64,000 nt of DNA from Burkholderiales bacterium (GTDB lineage Bacteria > Pseudomonadota > Gammaproteobacteria > Burkholderiales > Burkholderiaceae_C), in NCBI GenBank assembly GCA_016195825.1, contig JACPYV010000040.1:62001-126000 (forward strand). The letters are read 5' to 3'. The translations under genes and the position numbers were made by a program. The notes below the pieces were generated by a model. It had not been told where the DNA came from. It saw only the letters and a program-made list of their open reading frames with translations, and searched no databases. Shown here piece by piece: positions 45,163-54,272 of this stretch (positions are counted from its first letter, which is position 1; each line of letters begins with the position of its first letter).

Positions 45163-46113
45163 CTATTCGATTGCGATGGTGTTTTGAAACTCGCCCAGAG
45201 TTTCATCGCGATCAAACAAGATGTCGCCGTAGGTCTTGTTGTAGGGAACTCCCTCAAACTTTTCGAAGTCGAATAGCTTTTGGTCCATCATGTGCGACGG
45301 GACGATGTTGGTCATTGCCGAGAACATGCTGCGCAGACGTTGAGGATGCGCCCGATCCCATCCCTGCAGCAGTTCTTTCATGGCCTGACGCTGCAAGTTG
45401 GGCTGCGAACCACAGAGGTTGCAGGGGATGATCGGAAACTGCATAGCTGCGGCGTACTTCTTGATGTCCGCTTCCTTGCAATAGGCAAGAGGCCGAATCA
45501 CGATGTTGCTACCGTCGTCCGACTTCAACTTCGGAGGCATGGTCTTGATGCGTCCGCCGAAGAACATGTTCAGCAGCAGCGTTTCGAGAATGTCATCGCG
45601 GTGGTGGCCGAGAGCGATTTTTGTAGCTCCAAGCTCTTTGGCGGTGCGGTACAAGATGCCGCGACGCAGGCGAGAGCAGAGTGAGCAGGTAGTCTTGCCT
45701 GGCGCTACCTTCTCTTTGACGATGCTGTAGGTGTCTTGCTCGACGATCCGAAAGGGGATGTTGCGCTCTGCGAAGTAACGCGGAAGTACGTCCTCCGGGA
45801 AGCCAGGTTGCTTCTGGTCCAAGTTCACGGCGATGACGTCGAACTTGATGGGCGCCACATGCTTGAGGTACAGCAGTGTGTCCAGCATCGTGTAAGAGTC
45901 GGCGCCACCGGACATGCAGGCCATGATCAGGTCGCCGTCCTTGATCATGGTGAAGTCCTGGATCGCGCGGCCAGTGAGCCGGCGGATCTTCTTCTGAACC
46001 CCTTGTTCAGAGTTGGACAAGCTAGGCGCCTCACGCCGCAGGAACGCCTTCTCATGCACCTCGGGGTGCTGCGGATGGGTGCTGGCTAGGGGTTCGAGGG
46101 TATTCATGGGCAT
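45163..46113 (-). CDS. ttcA: TtcA, tRNA 2-thiocytidine synthetase, island copy
   Basis: 316 residues, full length. TtcA thiolates C32 of some tRNAs with sulfur from IscS and an Fe-S cluster. [10 protein letters not shown] and PCNLCGSQ carry the cluster cysteines; GHHRDD and NMFFGG are typical. The PP-loop reads SGGADS where TtcA proteins normally have SGGKDS (codon GCC for Lys); the SGGxDS family pattern is kept, so activity may persist. It lies directly upstream of the ssp genes on the same strand and 237 bp from the truncated native ttcA. It probably replaces the host gene broken by island insertion. Confidence 0.9.
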   Translation of the reverse strand: MPMNTLEPLASTHPQHPEVHEKAFLRREAPSLSNSEQGVQKKIRRLTGRAIQDFTMIKDGDLIMACMSGGADSYTMLDTLLYLKHVAPIKFDVIAVNLDQKQPGFPEDVLPRYFAERNIPFRIVEQDTYSIVKEKVAPGKTTCSLCSRLRRGILYRTAKELGATKIALGHHRDDILETLLLNMFFGGRIKTMPPKLKSDDGSNIVIRPLAYCKEADIKKYAAAMQFPIIPCNLCGSQPNLQRQAMKELLQGWDRAHPQRLRSMFSAMTNIVPSHMMDQKLFDFEKFEGVPYNKTYGDILFDRDETLGEFQNTIAIE

Positions 46114-46239
46114 GTCTTCCTGAACCTTAGATTGTCAGCGATGCGCGGCCGGGCATGCCCTCGCGTGGGCGATAAACGGCGGCGCCGCCGTTCTGAAAGC
46201 GTCAAGTTCACCTGCTAGCCCTCCCAGCGATGACGATTC

Positions 46240-46279
46240 TTGTCAATTCCTGACCTTTGTCACCTTGTCATTTCTGACA
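46240..46279. repeat. Short repeats at the island boundary
   Basis: TTGTCAATTCCTGAC (46240-46254) and TTGTCATTTCTGACA (46265-46279, itself palindromic) are near-direct repeats with another TTGTCA-like unit (TTTGTCAC) between. They lie about 70 bp inside the island edge and could be recombinase or transposase binding sites. Confidence 0.5.
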
Positions 46280-46350
46280 GGGTACCCCCTTTCCATGGCG
46301 CAGCCCGACGGACGCCGACCCTGTACCAAGTGGGTTGTATTCCAATATGC

Positions 46351-47100
46351 AAGGACAGCTACGCGATGCTGGACATCCTGCTCAACCTGCAGGTGCGCGC
46401 GCCGATCAAGTTCAGCCTCATCGCCGTCAACCTCGACCAGAAGCAGCCCGGCTTCCCCGAGGAGGTGCTGCCCAACTACCTGCGCTCGCGCGGCGTGGAC
46501 TTCCACATCGAGAACCAGGACACCTACGCCATCGTCAAGCGCCTCATCCCTGAGGGCAAGACCACCTGCAGCCTGTGCTCGCGCCTGCGCCGCGGCATCC
46601 TGTACCGCGTGGCGGGCGAGCTGGGTGCCACCAAGATCGCGCTGGGCCACCACCGCGACGACATGGTCACGACGCTGTTCCTGAACATGTTCTTCGGCAG
46701 CCGCCTGAAGGGCATGCCGCCCAAGCTGGTCAGCGACGACGGCAGGAACGTCGTCATCCGCCCGCTGGCCTACGTGAAGGAACCCGACCTGGTGCGCTGG
46801 GCCGAGCACCGCGAGTTCCCCATCATTCCTTGCAACCTCTGCGGCAGCCAGGAGAACCTGCAGCGCGTGCAGGTCAAGGCCATGATCAACGAGTGGGAGA
46901 AGCGCTACCCGGGCCGCATCGACAACATCTTCACAGCCATGGGCAACATCGTGCCCTCGCACATGATGGACAAGAAGCTGTTCCCGTTCGAGACCATGAA
47001 GGCCACCGGCGTGGCCGATGCGGGCGGCGACATCGCCTTCGACGACGATGAAAGCTGCGCGACACCTTCGCCGGCCTCGGTCATCACGCTGCAACGCTGA
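46351..47100 (+). pseudogene. ttcA: Native ttcA truncated at the PP-loop
   Basis: Homology starts abruptly with [14 protein letters not shown], the second half of the PP-loop SGG-KDS, and continues to the normal end; [10 protein letters not shown] and PCNLCGSQ are present. The roughly 55-60 codons before this point, with SGG, are missing; the upstream sequence (GCIPIC) is unrelated. The open frame continues upstream to a TTG at 46240 but lacks a ribosome site. Codon use is host-like and very GC-rich, unlike the island copy. Without half the ATP-binding loop it should be inactive. It marks the right edge of the island at about 46,350. Confidence 0.88.
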
Positions 47101-47160
47101 TTTACATCAGGGCAATCTGGGCGGGTCAGAATCCCTCTATCACCACGATGGAGGTGCCCC

Positions 47161-47784
47161 ATGAACCGCCGCCTGATCCTCACCACCCTCGCCGCCGCCA
47201 CGGTCGCCGCACTCGCCGGCTGCAGCGGGCCGTACACCATCTCTGCCGACGTCTCCAGCTACGGCAACTGGCCCGCGGACCGCAAGCCCGGCACCTACGC
47301 CTTCGACCGCCTGCCCTCGCAGCAGCACAGCGAGGAAGCCACCAAGCGTGAGACCGCGCTGGAGGAGGCTGCCAAAGCTGCCTTGGAGAAGGCCGGCTTC
47401 AAGCCCGCGGCCGACGCCAAGAGCGCCGACGTGCTCGTCACGCTGGGTGCCCGGGTCACCGCCTACGACCCCGTGCCCTGGGACGACCCGCTGTGGTGGC
47501 GCTGGCGCGGCCGCCTGTTCTCACCGCGCTATGGCTACGCCCCCGGCTGGAGCGGCTGGGGCTGGCGCCAGGACCCCTTCTTCGACCGCCGCTACGACCG
47601 CGCTGTGGCCCTGCTGGTGCGCGACCGGGCCAGCGGCGAGGCGCTGTTCGAGACCCATGCCAGCAACGAAGGCATGACCATGGGCAGCGAGGCCTTGCTG
47701 ACGCCGCTGTTCGACGCCGCGCTGGCCGAATTCCCGCAGGTCAACCCGAAATCGCACCGCGTCAGCGTGCAGGCCGTCAGATAG
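47161..47784 (+). CDS. DUF4136 lipoprotein
   Basis: 207 residues. A lipoprotein signal (MNRRLILTTLAAATVAALAGC, lipobox LAGC, Cys at about 21) anchors it to a membrane. The body has the DUF4136 pattern: YAFDRLPS near 47-55, ALEKAGF and ADVLVTLGARV; an unusual Trp/Tyr/Arg-rich loop (WWRWRGRLFSPRYGYAPG) is inserted mid-domain. A GGAGG site precedes the ATG. Function is unknown; such proteins sit in the envelope. Confidence 0.88.
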   Translation: MNRRLILTTLAAATVAALAGCSGPYTISADVSSYGNWPADRKPGTYAFDRLPSQQHSEEATKRETALEEAAKAALEKAGFKPAADAKSADVLVTLGARVTAYDPVPWDDPLWWRWRGRLFSPRYGYAPGWSGWGWRQDPFFDRRYDRAVALLVRDRASGEALFETHASNEGMTMGSEALLTPLFDAALAEFPQVNPKSHRVSVQAVR

Positions 47785-48026
47785 CCCACCCCCTGCCGGC
47801 TTTGCTGGCCTTGCAGGCCGAGTCGAGCCCGCGGCTCGACTCGTCGCCAGACACAAACGACACGCCGTTCGCCCCTGGCCTCAGCCCCTCAAGGGGGTGC
47901 CGCCAGCGGCCCGGCCAGGCCAGTTGCGCGGCCGCCGCCGAGTAGTGCACCGCGGCGTCACTTTCTCTGATGACACGATGGGCTGACCATAATCGCGGCT
48001 TTGCACAAGAAGTCGGCAAGGCAGGC

Positions 48027-49406
48027 ATGGCGCTCAACATCGTGATCATGGCGGCGGGCAAGGGAACCCGCATGAAGTCCGCAACACCCAAGGTGTTGCA
48101 CAAGCTGGCGGGGCGCTCCCTGCTGGCCCATGTGCTGAAGAGCGGCGAGCCGCTGGCCGCCGCCACGCGCATCGTCATCACGGGCCACGGTGCCGAGCAG
48201 GTTGAGGCCGCCGTTCAGGCCGAGGGCATCTCCTTCGTGCGCCAGATGCCCCAGCTGGGCACCGGCCACGCCATCCAGCAGGTTGTGCCCGCCCTGGTCG
48301 GCGAGGGCACCACGCTGATCCTCAACGGTGACGTGCCCCTGATCGAGACTCCCACCGCCAAGGCGCTGATCGAAGCCTGCGCCGGCCACGCGCTGGTGCT
48401 GTTGACAGTGGACCTGTTCGACCCCACCGGCTACGGCCGCATCATCCGCAACAAGGACGATGGCGGCGTGCTGGCCATCGTCGAGCACAAGGACGCCACG
48501 CCTGAGCAGCGCCTCATCCACGAGGGCTACAGCGGCATGATGGCCGCGCCCACCACGGCGCTGAAGTGCTGGGTCGGCCAGTTGAACAACAACAACGCTC
48601 AGGGCGAGTACTACCTGACCGACATCGTTGCGATGGCCGTTGCCGAAGGCTTGCCCGTGCTGGGCATCAAGGCCGGCAGCGAGACCGAGGTGCTGGGCGT
48701 CAACGACCCCGTGCAGCTCGCGCAGCTGGAGCGTGCGTTCCAGGCCCAGCAGGCCGAGGACCTGATGCGCGCCGGCGTGCGCCTGGCCGACCCCGCCCGC
48801 TTCGACCTGCGCGGCACGCTGACCCACGGCCAGGACGTCGACATCGACGTGAACTGCGTGTTCGAGGGCGACGTGACGCTGGGCGACAACGTGCGCATCG
48901 GTGCCAACTGCGTGATCCGCAACGCCAGAATCGCCTCGGGCGTGCGCATCCACGAGTTCACACACATCGATGGCGAGAAGCAGGGCGCCAGCGTCGGCGA
49001 GGGCGCGCTGATCGGCCCGTTCGCCCGCCTGCGCCCCGGCGCACAGTTGGGCGCCGAGGTGCACATCGGCAATTTCGTCGAGATCAAGAACTCGACGCTG
49101 GCCGACGGCGCCAAGGCCAATCACCTGGCCTACCTGGGCGATGCGACCGTGGGGGCGCGCGTCAACTTTGGCGCCGGCTCCATCACCGCCAACTACGACG
49201 GCGCCAACAAGCACCGCACCACCATCGGCGACGATGTGCACGTAGGCTCCAACTGCGTGCTGGTCGCGCCCGTCACGCTGGGCAACGGTGCCACGATTGG
49301 CGGCGGATCGACGATCACCAAGGACGTCAACCCCGGCGACCTGGCCGTGGCGCGCGGGAAACAGGTCGCCCTGACCGGCTGGACCCGCCCGACCAAGAAG
49401 CGTTGA
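48027..49406 (+). CDS. glmU: GlmU, bifunctional UDP-GlcNAc pyrophosphorylase / GlcN-1-P acetyltransferase
   Basis: 459 residues, standard length. Uridylyltransferase half: MAAGKGTRMKS near the start, LNGDVPLI, NNNNAQGEYYLTD. Acetyltransferase half: left-handed beta-helix hexapeptides from about 250, with ANYDGANKHRT containing the catalytic region. It makes UDP-GlcNAc for peptidoglycan and lipopolysaccharide. The start MALNIVIMAAGKG is chosen by family; an earlier in-frame ATG at 47970 adds an unlikely leader. Confidence 0.97.
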   Translation: MALNIVIMAAGKGTRMKSATPKVLHKLAGRSLLAHVLKSGEPLAAATRIVITGHGAEQVEAAVQAEGISFVRQMPQLGTGHAIQQVVPALVGEGTTLILNGDVPLIETPTAKALIEACAGHALVLLTVDLFDPTGYGRIIRNKDDGGVLAIVEHKDATPEQRLIHEGYSGMMAAPTTALKCWVGQLNNNNAQGEYYLTDIVAMAVAEGLPVLGIKAGSETEVLGVNDPVQLAQLERAFQAQQAEDLMRAGVRLADPARFDLRGTLTHGQDVDIDVNCVFEGDVTLGDNVRIGANCVIRNARIASGVRIHEFTHIDGEKQGASVGEGALIGPFARLRPGAQLGAEVHIGNFVEIKNSTLADGAKANHLAYLGDATVGARVNFGAGSITANYDGANKHRTTIGDDVHVGSNCVLVAPVTLGNGATIGGGSTITKDVNPGDLAVARGKQVALTGWTRPTKKR

Positions 49407-49523
49407 ATAGCCAGTCCGACGTGACTTTGTTCCGAGGATTGCGCCGCGCCGCCCTGGTTGAGGGGGCGCCAGCCGCCCCGGCCCGCCATTAGGATGACCC
49501 TGCCTCACAAACCCGCTGTACGC

Positions 49524-49943
49524 ATGGCCCACGAACTCGACTTTGCCGCGCTCTCGCTTGACGATGCCGTCCCGGCCGACCTGGGCGCCTGCGAGGCATT
49601 GGAAGCGCGCCAGCAGCAGGACGCACGCAACCGTGCGCTGGAGCTGAAGGCCCAGGCCTGCGAGAACGCCGCCGAGGCCTGCTTCTACCTTGCCCGCAGC
49701 CTGGGCGCTGCGCGAGACCTGCCCCAGGACGGCGAAGCCAGCCTGGAGCTGCTGTTCCAGCTGATCGGCGCGCTGGCCGACTTGCCCACCGACATCGCCG
49801 TCGCGCCGCTGCCCGAAATCGTCGGTGGCCGCGATGACGGCATCACCGAACTCTGCCTGCAGCTCGAAGCCGCTCGCGAAGTGACCGAAGAGGCGCTGAT
49901 CGACGCCGAACTGGCACCCGCCCGCACGCAGTTCTGCCACTGA
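49524..49943 (+). CDS. Hypothetical acidic protein, about 139 aa
   Basis: Starts MAHELDFAALSLDDAVPADL; an ATG 30 bp earlier (49494) is also possible and neither has a strong ribosome site. The protein is alanine- and glutamate-rich and helical (LKAQACENAAEACFYLARSL). No family is recognised. It lies 118 bp after glmU on the same strand and is followed by a strong bidirectional terminator. Confidence 0.65.
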   Translation: MAHELDFAALSLDDAVPADLGACEALEARQQQDARNRALELKAQACENAAEACFYLARSLGAARDLPQDGEASLELLFQLIGALADLPTDIAVAPLPEIVGGRDDGITELCLQLEAAREVTEEALIDAELAPARTQFCH

Positions 49944-49959
49944 ACCCGCACTGCACGAC

Positions 49960-49989
49960 GCAAAAGGCGCCCAACTGGGCGCCTTTTGC
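49960..49989. terminator. Bidirectional intrinsic terminator
   Basis: Perfect 13-bp stem GCAAAAGGCGCCC / GGGCGCCTTTTGC with loop AACT. The A/T runs at the base make it work in both directions for the converging genes ending at 49943 and 50005. Confidence 0.9.
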
Positions 49990-50004
49990 CTTCAGGGACG
50001 GGAC

Positions 50005-50979
50005 TCAGCCGCCCGTCTGAGCACTGCCCAGCGCCGCCACCGGCGGCAGCGTCAGCCGGTTGTCGACCGCCTTCACACCCGAGGTGGCCGAGGCCACGAC
50101 GGTGGCGCGTTCCCGGGCCTGGGCATCGGGGGCCTGGCCTTCGAGCTTGACGACCCCGTGATCCGTGCTGACCGCAATCGGCACGGCGGACAGCACGGCG
50201 TCGGTCGACAAGGCCATGCGGACCTGGACGGTGATGCCGCTGTCCTCGGGCTCCGCGGCCTGCGGTTGCTGCTGGGCCAGTGGCGGCACGACGGGGGCGG
50301 TCGTTTCGGGCACTGCGGTGGGCGGCGTCACCGGCGTCACCGGCGTCACCACCGGCGCGATGGGCTGCAGTGCGGACTCGCGCGGCGCCAGCGTCGGAGG
50401 CGCTGCACGGGCCAGCATCTCTGGCTTGGCGCTCAGCGTCTTCACGTCAGGCTTGGGCTGCACGGCTGGCTCCACCTTGGGCACAGCGGGGGCCGTGGCC
50501 ACGGCGACTGGAGAGGCTGCAACCGGCGCGGGCTCCGGCGCTGCCGTCACGGTCCCTGCGGCCGACGGCTCGGCCAGCAGCTGCTTGTCCTGCGGCGACG
50601 GTGTCTGCACCTCGCTCACCACGATAGGCGGCGGCGCGCTGGGCTCGACGGACGACAGCTTGCGCGACACCGACACCCCGACGGCCACGACGATGAGCGC
50701 CATGCCCACCCCTGCCCCCAGCACCCACGGGGAGGCCGCTGCCGCGCTGCGGCGCGGCGTGCTCGTTGCCGCTGCGGGCGCCGGCGGGACGGCCGTGAAG
50801 CCGGCGCTGGCCAGGCTGGGCTCGTCGAGGATGCGGGGCCTGTGCTCGATGCGCTGGTGCACGCCGATGCGCTTGGGGCTGCCCGTTGCGCGCTTCAAGG
50901 CGTCCGGCTGAGAGCCGGGTGCGGTGGTGTCAATGTGACTGAGCCAGCCCTCGGCATGCATGGATTTGGGAAACTTCAT
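50005..50979 (-). CDS. Membrane-anchored BON-domain protein
   Basis: 324 residues. Cytoplasmic N-terminus, one membrane segment at about 85-105 (VLGAGVGMALIVVAVGVSVS), a Pro/Ala/Val-rich linker (about 115-245, including repeated VTPVTP), then a C-terminal BON domain (VQVRMALSTDAVLSAVPIAV...GVVKLEG...RATVVASATSGVKAVDNRL). BON domains bind envelope phospholipids. AGGAGG sits five nt before ATG 50979, deciding the start over the GTG one codon earlier. Confidence 0.85.
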   Translation of the reverse strand: MKFPKSMHAEGWLSHIDTTAPGSQPDALKRATGSPKRIGVHQRIEHRPRILDEPSLASAGFTAVPPAPAAATSTPRRSAAAASPWVLGAGVGMALIVVAVGVSVSRKLSSVEPSAPPPIVVSEVQTPSPQDKQLLAEPSAAGTVTAAPEPAPVAASPVAVATAPAVPKVEPAVQPKPDVKTLSAKPEMLARAAPPTLAPRESALQPIAPVVTPVTPVTPPTAVPETTAPVVPPLAQQQPQAAEPEDSGITVQVRMALSTDAVLSAVPIAVSTDHGVVKLEGQAPDAQARERATVVASATSGVKAVDNRLTLPPVAALGSAQTGG

Positions 50980-51122
50980 CACGGCCTCCTATGGTCGGAA
51001 ACGACGGTTGTGATGAAGTCATTGTTGGGAGTTCGGCCTCCCGGCCCTGCCGTCCAAGGCAGCCTTCCCCTGTAGGACAAAAAGCCACCGACGTGTGGGT
51101 TTGCGAGTGCCGTGGGCAGGCT

Positions 51123-51968
51123 CTAGAAGCCACCCACCGGCAGGTCAGGCCCGCGCTGCAGCCAGTTGCGCGGCGAATACCGGCTGGCGGCGTCCGTCAC
51201 ATGCAGCGTGTACGCATGGCGCGACCTGGGAGAGCGGTTGGCGGCCGAGTAGTGCGGTAGCAGACCGTGGAAGACCACCAGCGAGCCGGCCTCGACCTCC
51301 AGCGGGATGGCCTCGGCCGAATCCGCCGCGGGCCAGGGCGTGGGGTCGACCTGCTCCATCCAGGCCCGGCGGCCGTCACGCACGAAACGCTCGCGCAGCA
51401 CGCCGCGACGGCCACGATGGCCGCCCGGCTCGGTCCACAGGCAGCCGTTCTGCAGCGTGGCGTCCTCCAGCGCGAACCAGAAGGTCGTCACGGTGATGGG
51501 GTCGCTTTCGAAGAAGCTCGCGTCCTGGTGCCAGCGCACCTCGCCGCCGATGCCGGGCTGCTTGAAGATGAACATGCTCTGCCAGACCTGCGGCCGGCTC
51601 AGGCCCAGGTCGGCGGCCACGCCGCGCAGCGCCTCGCCCTTGGAGAAGGCCGAGAACACCGGGTCCAGGTCGTGCATCGCATGGCCGATCTTGTTGATGG
51701 CCAGCTCCTTGGGCACGCGCAGCCGGCCCTGGTCGTCGAAGGCTTCTTCCTCGAAGAAGCAGCGCACCTGGTCGCCGCTGTCAATGAAGTAGTCGTCGAC
51801 GTGGCGCTGCTGCTCCTCGGTCGTAAAGACGGGGCGCTGCTCACCCGGGTCGAAGGCGTCCACGATCTGCAACGCACGCTCGCGCAGCGCGGCGATGTCG
51901 GCGGCGGACTTGAAGCCCGGGATGACGAGGAAGCCTTGTTCGGCGTAGCGGGTGGCGTCGATCTGCAT
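51123..51968 (-). CDS. PhyH-family Fe(II)/2-oxoglutarate dioxygenase
   Basis: 281 residues. Phytanoyl-CoA dioxygenase fold: YAEQGFLVIPGF at the start, iron ligands in WHQD (HxD, about 152-154) and the distal His in RSRHAYTLHV or LLPHYSAANRSP, with Arg following for 2-oxoglutarate. The substrate cannot be told. It is transcribed alone; the divergent SRPBCC gene begins 87 bp away. Confidence 0.9.
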   Translation of the reverse strand: MQIDATRYAEQGFLVIPGFKSAADIAALRERALQIVDAFDPGEQRPVFTTEEQQRHVDDYFIDSGDQVRCFFEEEAFDDQGRLRVPKELAINKIGHAMHDLDPVFSAFSKGEALRGVAADLGLSRPQVWQSMFIFKQPGIGGEVRWHQDASFFESDPITVTTFWFALEDATLQNGCLWTEPGGHRGRRGVLRERFVRDGRRAWMEQVDPTPWPAADSAEAIPLEVEAGSLVVFHGLLPHYSAANRSPRSRHAYTLHVTDAASRYSPRNWLQRGPDLPVGGF

Positions 51969-52055
51969 GAGGGTTCGGCAGGGGGAGTTGTGCGGATTGT
52001 GTGGCCGCGGCCAGAGGTCGACAGTGCGCCCACCTCAATCACCGGGAGAGTTGCG

Positions 52056-52586
52056 ATGAAAGCGCTGAAGACCCTGCTGATCGCCATCGTCGTACTGGTC
52101 GCCGTGCTCGCCGTGGGCGGCCTGCTGCTGTCGCCCAAGTACACGCTCTCCCGCACGACCACCGTCAACGCGGCGCCGGACAAGATTTACGCCCTCATCG
52201 CCGACCCGCGCGGCTGGAAGCAATGGAGCGCCTGGAACCAGCGCGACCCGGCCATGGCCATCGAATACAGCGGCCCGGCCTCCGGCGCCGGCGCCGTCTG
52301 GGCATGGAAGAGCAAGAGCCAGGGCGACGGCCGCATGACCTTCACGACCGCCGAGCCGCCCAAACGCCTGGGCTATGAGTTGTTCTTCCCGGACTTCGGC
52401 ACCACGTCGACGGGCGATTTCCGCCTGGAGGCCAACGGCGGCGCCACCCAGGTGACGTGGACCATGAACGGCGACATGGGCAGCAACCCGGTCTACCGCT
52501 GGATGGGCTTGTTCATGGACAAGATGGTCGGTCCGGACTTCGATGCCGGCCTGGCCAACCTGAAGGCACAGGCGGAAAAGCCCTGA
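52056..52586 (+). CDS. SRPBCC-family protein with N-terminal membrane anchor
   Basis: 176 residues. A membrane anchor or uncleaved signal (LLIAIVVLVAVLAVGGLLL) leads to an SRPBCC/START-like domain from about residue 30 (TTVNAAPDKIYALIADPRGW...WSAWNQRDP), a helix-grip pocket for hydrophobic ligands. GGGAGAG precedes the ATG at 52056. The long upstream open frame is the shadow of the dioxygenase gene. Confidence 0.9.
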   Translation: MKALKTLLIAIVVLVAVLAVGGLLLSPKYTLSRTTTVNAAPDKIYALIADPRGWKQWSAWNQRDPAMAIEYSGPASGAGAVWAWKSKSQGDGRMTFTTAEPPKRLGYELFFPDFGTTSTGDFRLEANGGATQVTWTMNGDMGSNPVYRWMGLFMDKMVGPDFDAGLANLKAQAEKP

Positions 52587-52727
52587 TCCTCAATGCGCCG
52601 ATTCACGCCCCTCGGAATGGGTGGCCGCAGCGCCGGCATGGATTGACCCCGGGAGTCGCCCGGCGCATCGTGGACGCCCCACCACGATGCACGTCTCGTG
52701 ACGTGCCCTGACGCAAAGGAAGCGCCC

Positions 52728-53339
52728 ATGACGTCCCTCCTCCATCGCGCACGGGCCTGGCTCGCTGCGCTGCTGTTCACGCCCTCGCTGCTGCTGGCAG
52801 CGCCCTACGAGGTCTTAGGTGGCATCAGCTCGAATCAGCCCGGCGGCCCCTTCCTCACCGCCCTGGGCAACGGCACGACGCGCTGGGTCACGCCGCTGGA
52901 CTGGACCAACACCAACGCCTTCACGACCGGCACGCTGTTCTTCGTCGTGACGCGGCAGTGGGTCAATGGCACGCCATCCTCGGGCACCGCCATGCAGTGG
53001 GACGACGCTGCCGGCGTGTTCCGTCAGGGCAACCTGGTGGCCGAGGCAGACAACGAGGACCGCTTCATCAAGCTCGCCGACACCGACATCAACGTCGCCG
53101 CGCTGGACCCGATCTTCGGCGTCGACGGCAGCGACAGCGTCGCGGCTTTCCGCATCGGCGCCCTCGCGCCCGGCCAGACGCTGGGCAACGAGATCAACTT
53201 CCTGCTGAGCTCGTCGATCAACACGATGTTCTTCAACGGCTTCATCGTCGAGCAGCGCCTGCCACTGCCCGGCAGCCTGCCGCTGGTGCTGGCCGGGTTC
53301 CTGGCCTGGTCCGCCGCCTCGACGCGCCGGCGCCGCTGA
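52728..53339 (+). CDS. Secreted protein with PEP-CTERM-like sorting tail
   Basis: 203 residues. Signal peptide (LAALLFTPSLLLAAP), a beta-rich body with repeated Asn/Thr/Gly, and a C-terminus of the sorting-signal type: LPLPGSLPLVLAGFLAWSAA followed by SSTRRRR-like basic residues (STRRRR). The motif is L-P-L-P-G rather than the canonical V-P-E-P, so the exosortase assignment is tentative. AAAGGAAG precedes the ATG. Confidence 0.75.
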   Translation: MTSLLHRARAWLAALLFTPSLLLAAPYEVLGGISSNQPGGPFLTALGNGTTRWVTPLDWTNTNAFTTGTLFFVVTRQWVNGTPSSGTAMQWDDAAGVFRQGNLVAEADNEDRFIKLADTDINVAALDPIFGVDGSDSVAAFRIGALAPGQTLGNEINFLLSSSINTMFFNGFIVEQRLPLPGSLPLVLAGFLAWSAASTRRRR

Positions 53340-53351
53340 CTCGGGCCGTGG

Positions 53352-54023
53352 TCAGCTTCCCGGCTCCCAGACCAGGGCCAGCGCCAGCGCCGCCTCGGTG
53401 ACGGCGCGGCCCAGCGGCGTGGCCGGGTCCGGCCGGCGCAGCCGCGGCACGCTACCGCTCAGGTCCAGGCTGCCGACCACGGTGCCCTGGTACAGCATTT
53501 CGTAGCCGACCGCATTGGTCTGCGGCAGCGGGCTGCCCTCAAAAAGGTGCACCGAGCGCAGGCCCAGCGTCAGCTCGCCACGGCGGTAGCTGCCCTCGCG
53601 CGTCAGCTTGCCTCGCCTCACCTGGCCTTCGCCAATCTGCAGCGTCGCGTCGGGCCGGCCGCTCCACTGGCAGTTCAGCGTCCAGGGCTTGATCGTGGCG
53701 CTCAAGCTGTTGGTCGTCAGCTCGGCCTGGCGCGCCGTGCAGTCGGCGGTGCTGTCACCGGACAGCGGGGACCAGGTGTAGCGCAGCGTCGCGCGGCCCA
53801 TGGCGAGACTGCCGAACAAGGCCAGCCGGTCAGCACCGCGCTCGTAGCGCACGCGCTCGCCGTGGAGGGTGAACTCGCCCTGGCGGCCCCAGCCCGGTTT
53901 GCCGAACGACTCCTCCGCCACGCCGGCGACCGAGGCCGGCACCGCCATGCGGGCCTCGCGCACCGTAGCGCAAGCTGCCAGCAGCGCGGGCAGGAGAAGG
54001 ACGATCAGCGAACGTTGCAGCAT
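53352..54023 (-). CDS. Lipoprotein of unknown function
   Basis: 223 residues. MLQRSLIVLLLPALLAACAT is a lipoprotein signal with lipobox LAAC. The body is beta-rich (YTWSPLSGDSTADCTARQAE, WTLNCQWSGRP) with two further cysteines that may pair. The start at 54023 is set by the signal sequence and a GAGG upstream; the frame extends further but is not coding. No family recognised. Confidence 0.75.
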   Translation of the reverse strand: MLQRSLIVLLLPALLAACATVREARMAVPASVAGVAEESFGKPGWGRQGEFTLHGERVRYERGADRLALFGSLAMGRATLRYTWSPLSGDSTADCTARQAELTTNSLSATIKPWTLNCQWSGRPDATLQIGEGQVRRGKLTREGSYRRGELTLGLRSVHLFEGSPLPQTNAVGYEMLYQGTVVGSLDLSGSVPRLRRPDPATPLGRAVTEAALALALVWEPGS

Positions 54024-54272
54024 GCACAGCCCTCGAAGTTGATGCGGCATGCACTCTAGTGGGGCCGAAGGCCTGCAGCCATTGGAATTGCAAGCGATGG
54101 CATCGCCGCCCGCAACGAGCCGGCCGCGACGCGGACAGACTGTTACGTCCGCGGTCCGTCGCCGCCGGATGCAGCTCGTCCCGGCCACGGCGCCGGCGGT
54201 CGACTGCACATCGCGGCGGCGGTGGCCCGCGCGGCATGCTGCGGGCCTGTCCGCAGCCGCCAGACTTCACCC

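Noticed and set aside
46243-49940. Long minus-strand frames opposite ttcA and glmU
   Set aside because: They are shadows caused by high G+C; the plus-strand proteins are clear family members.
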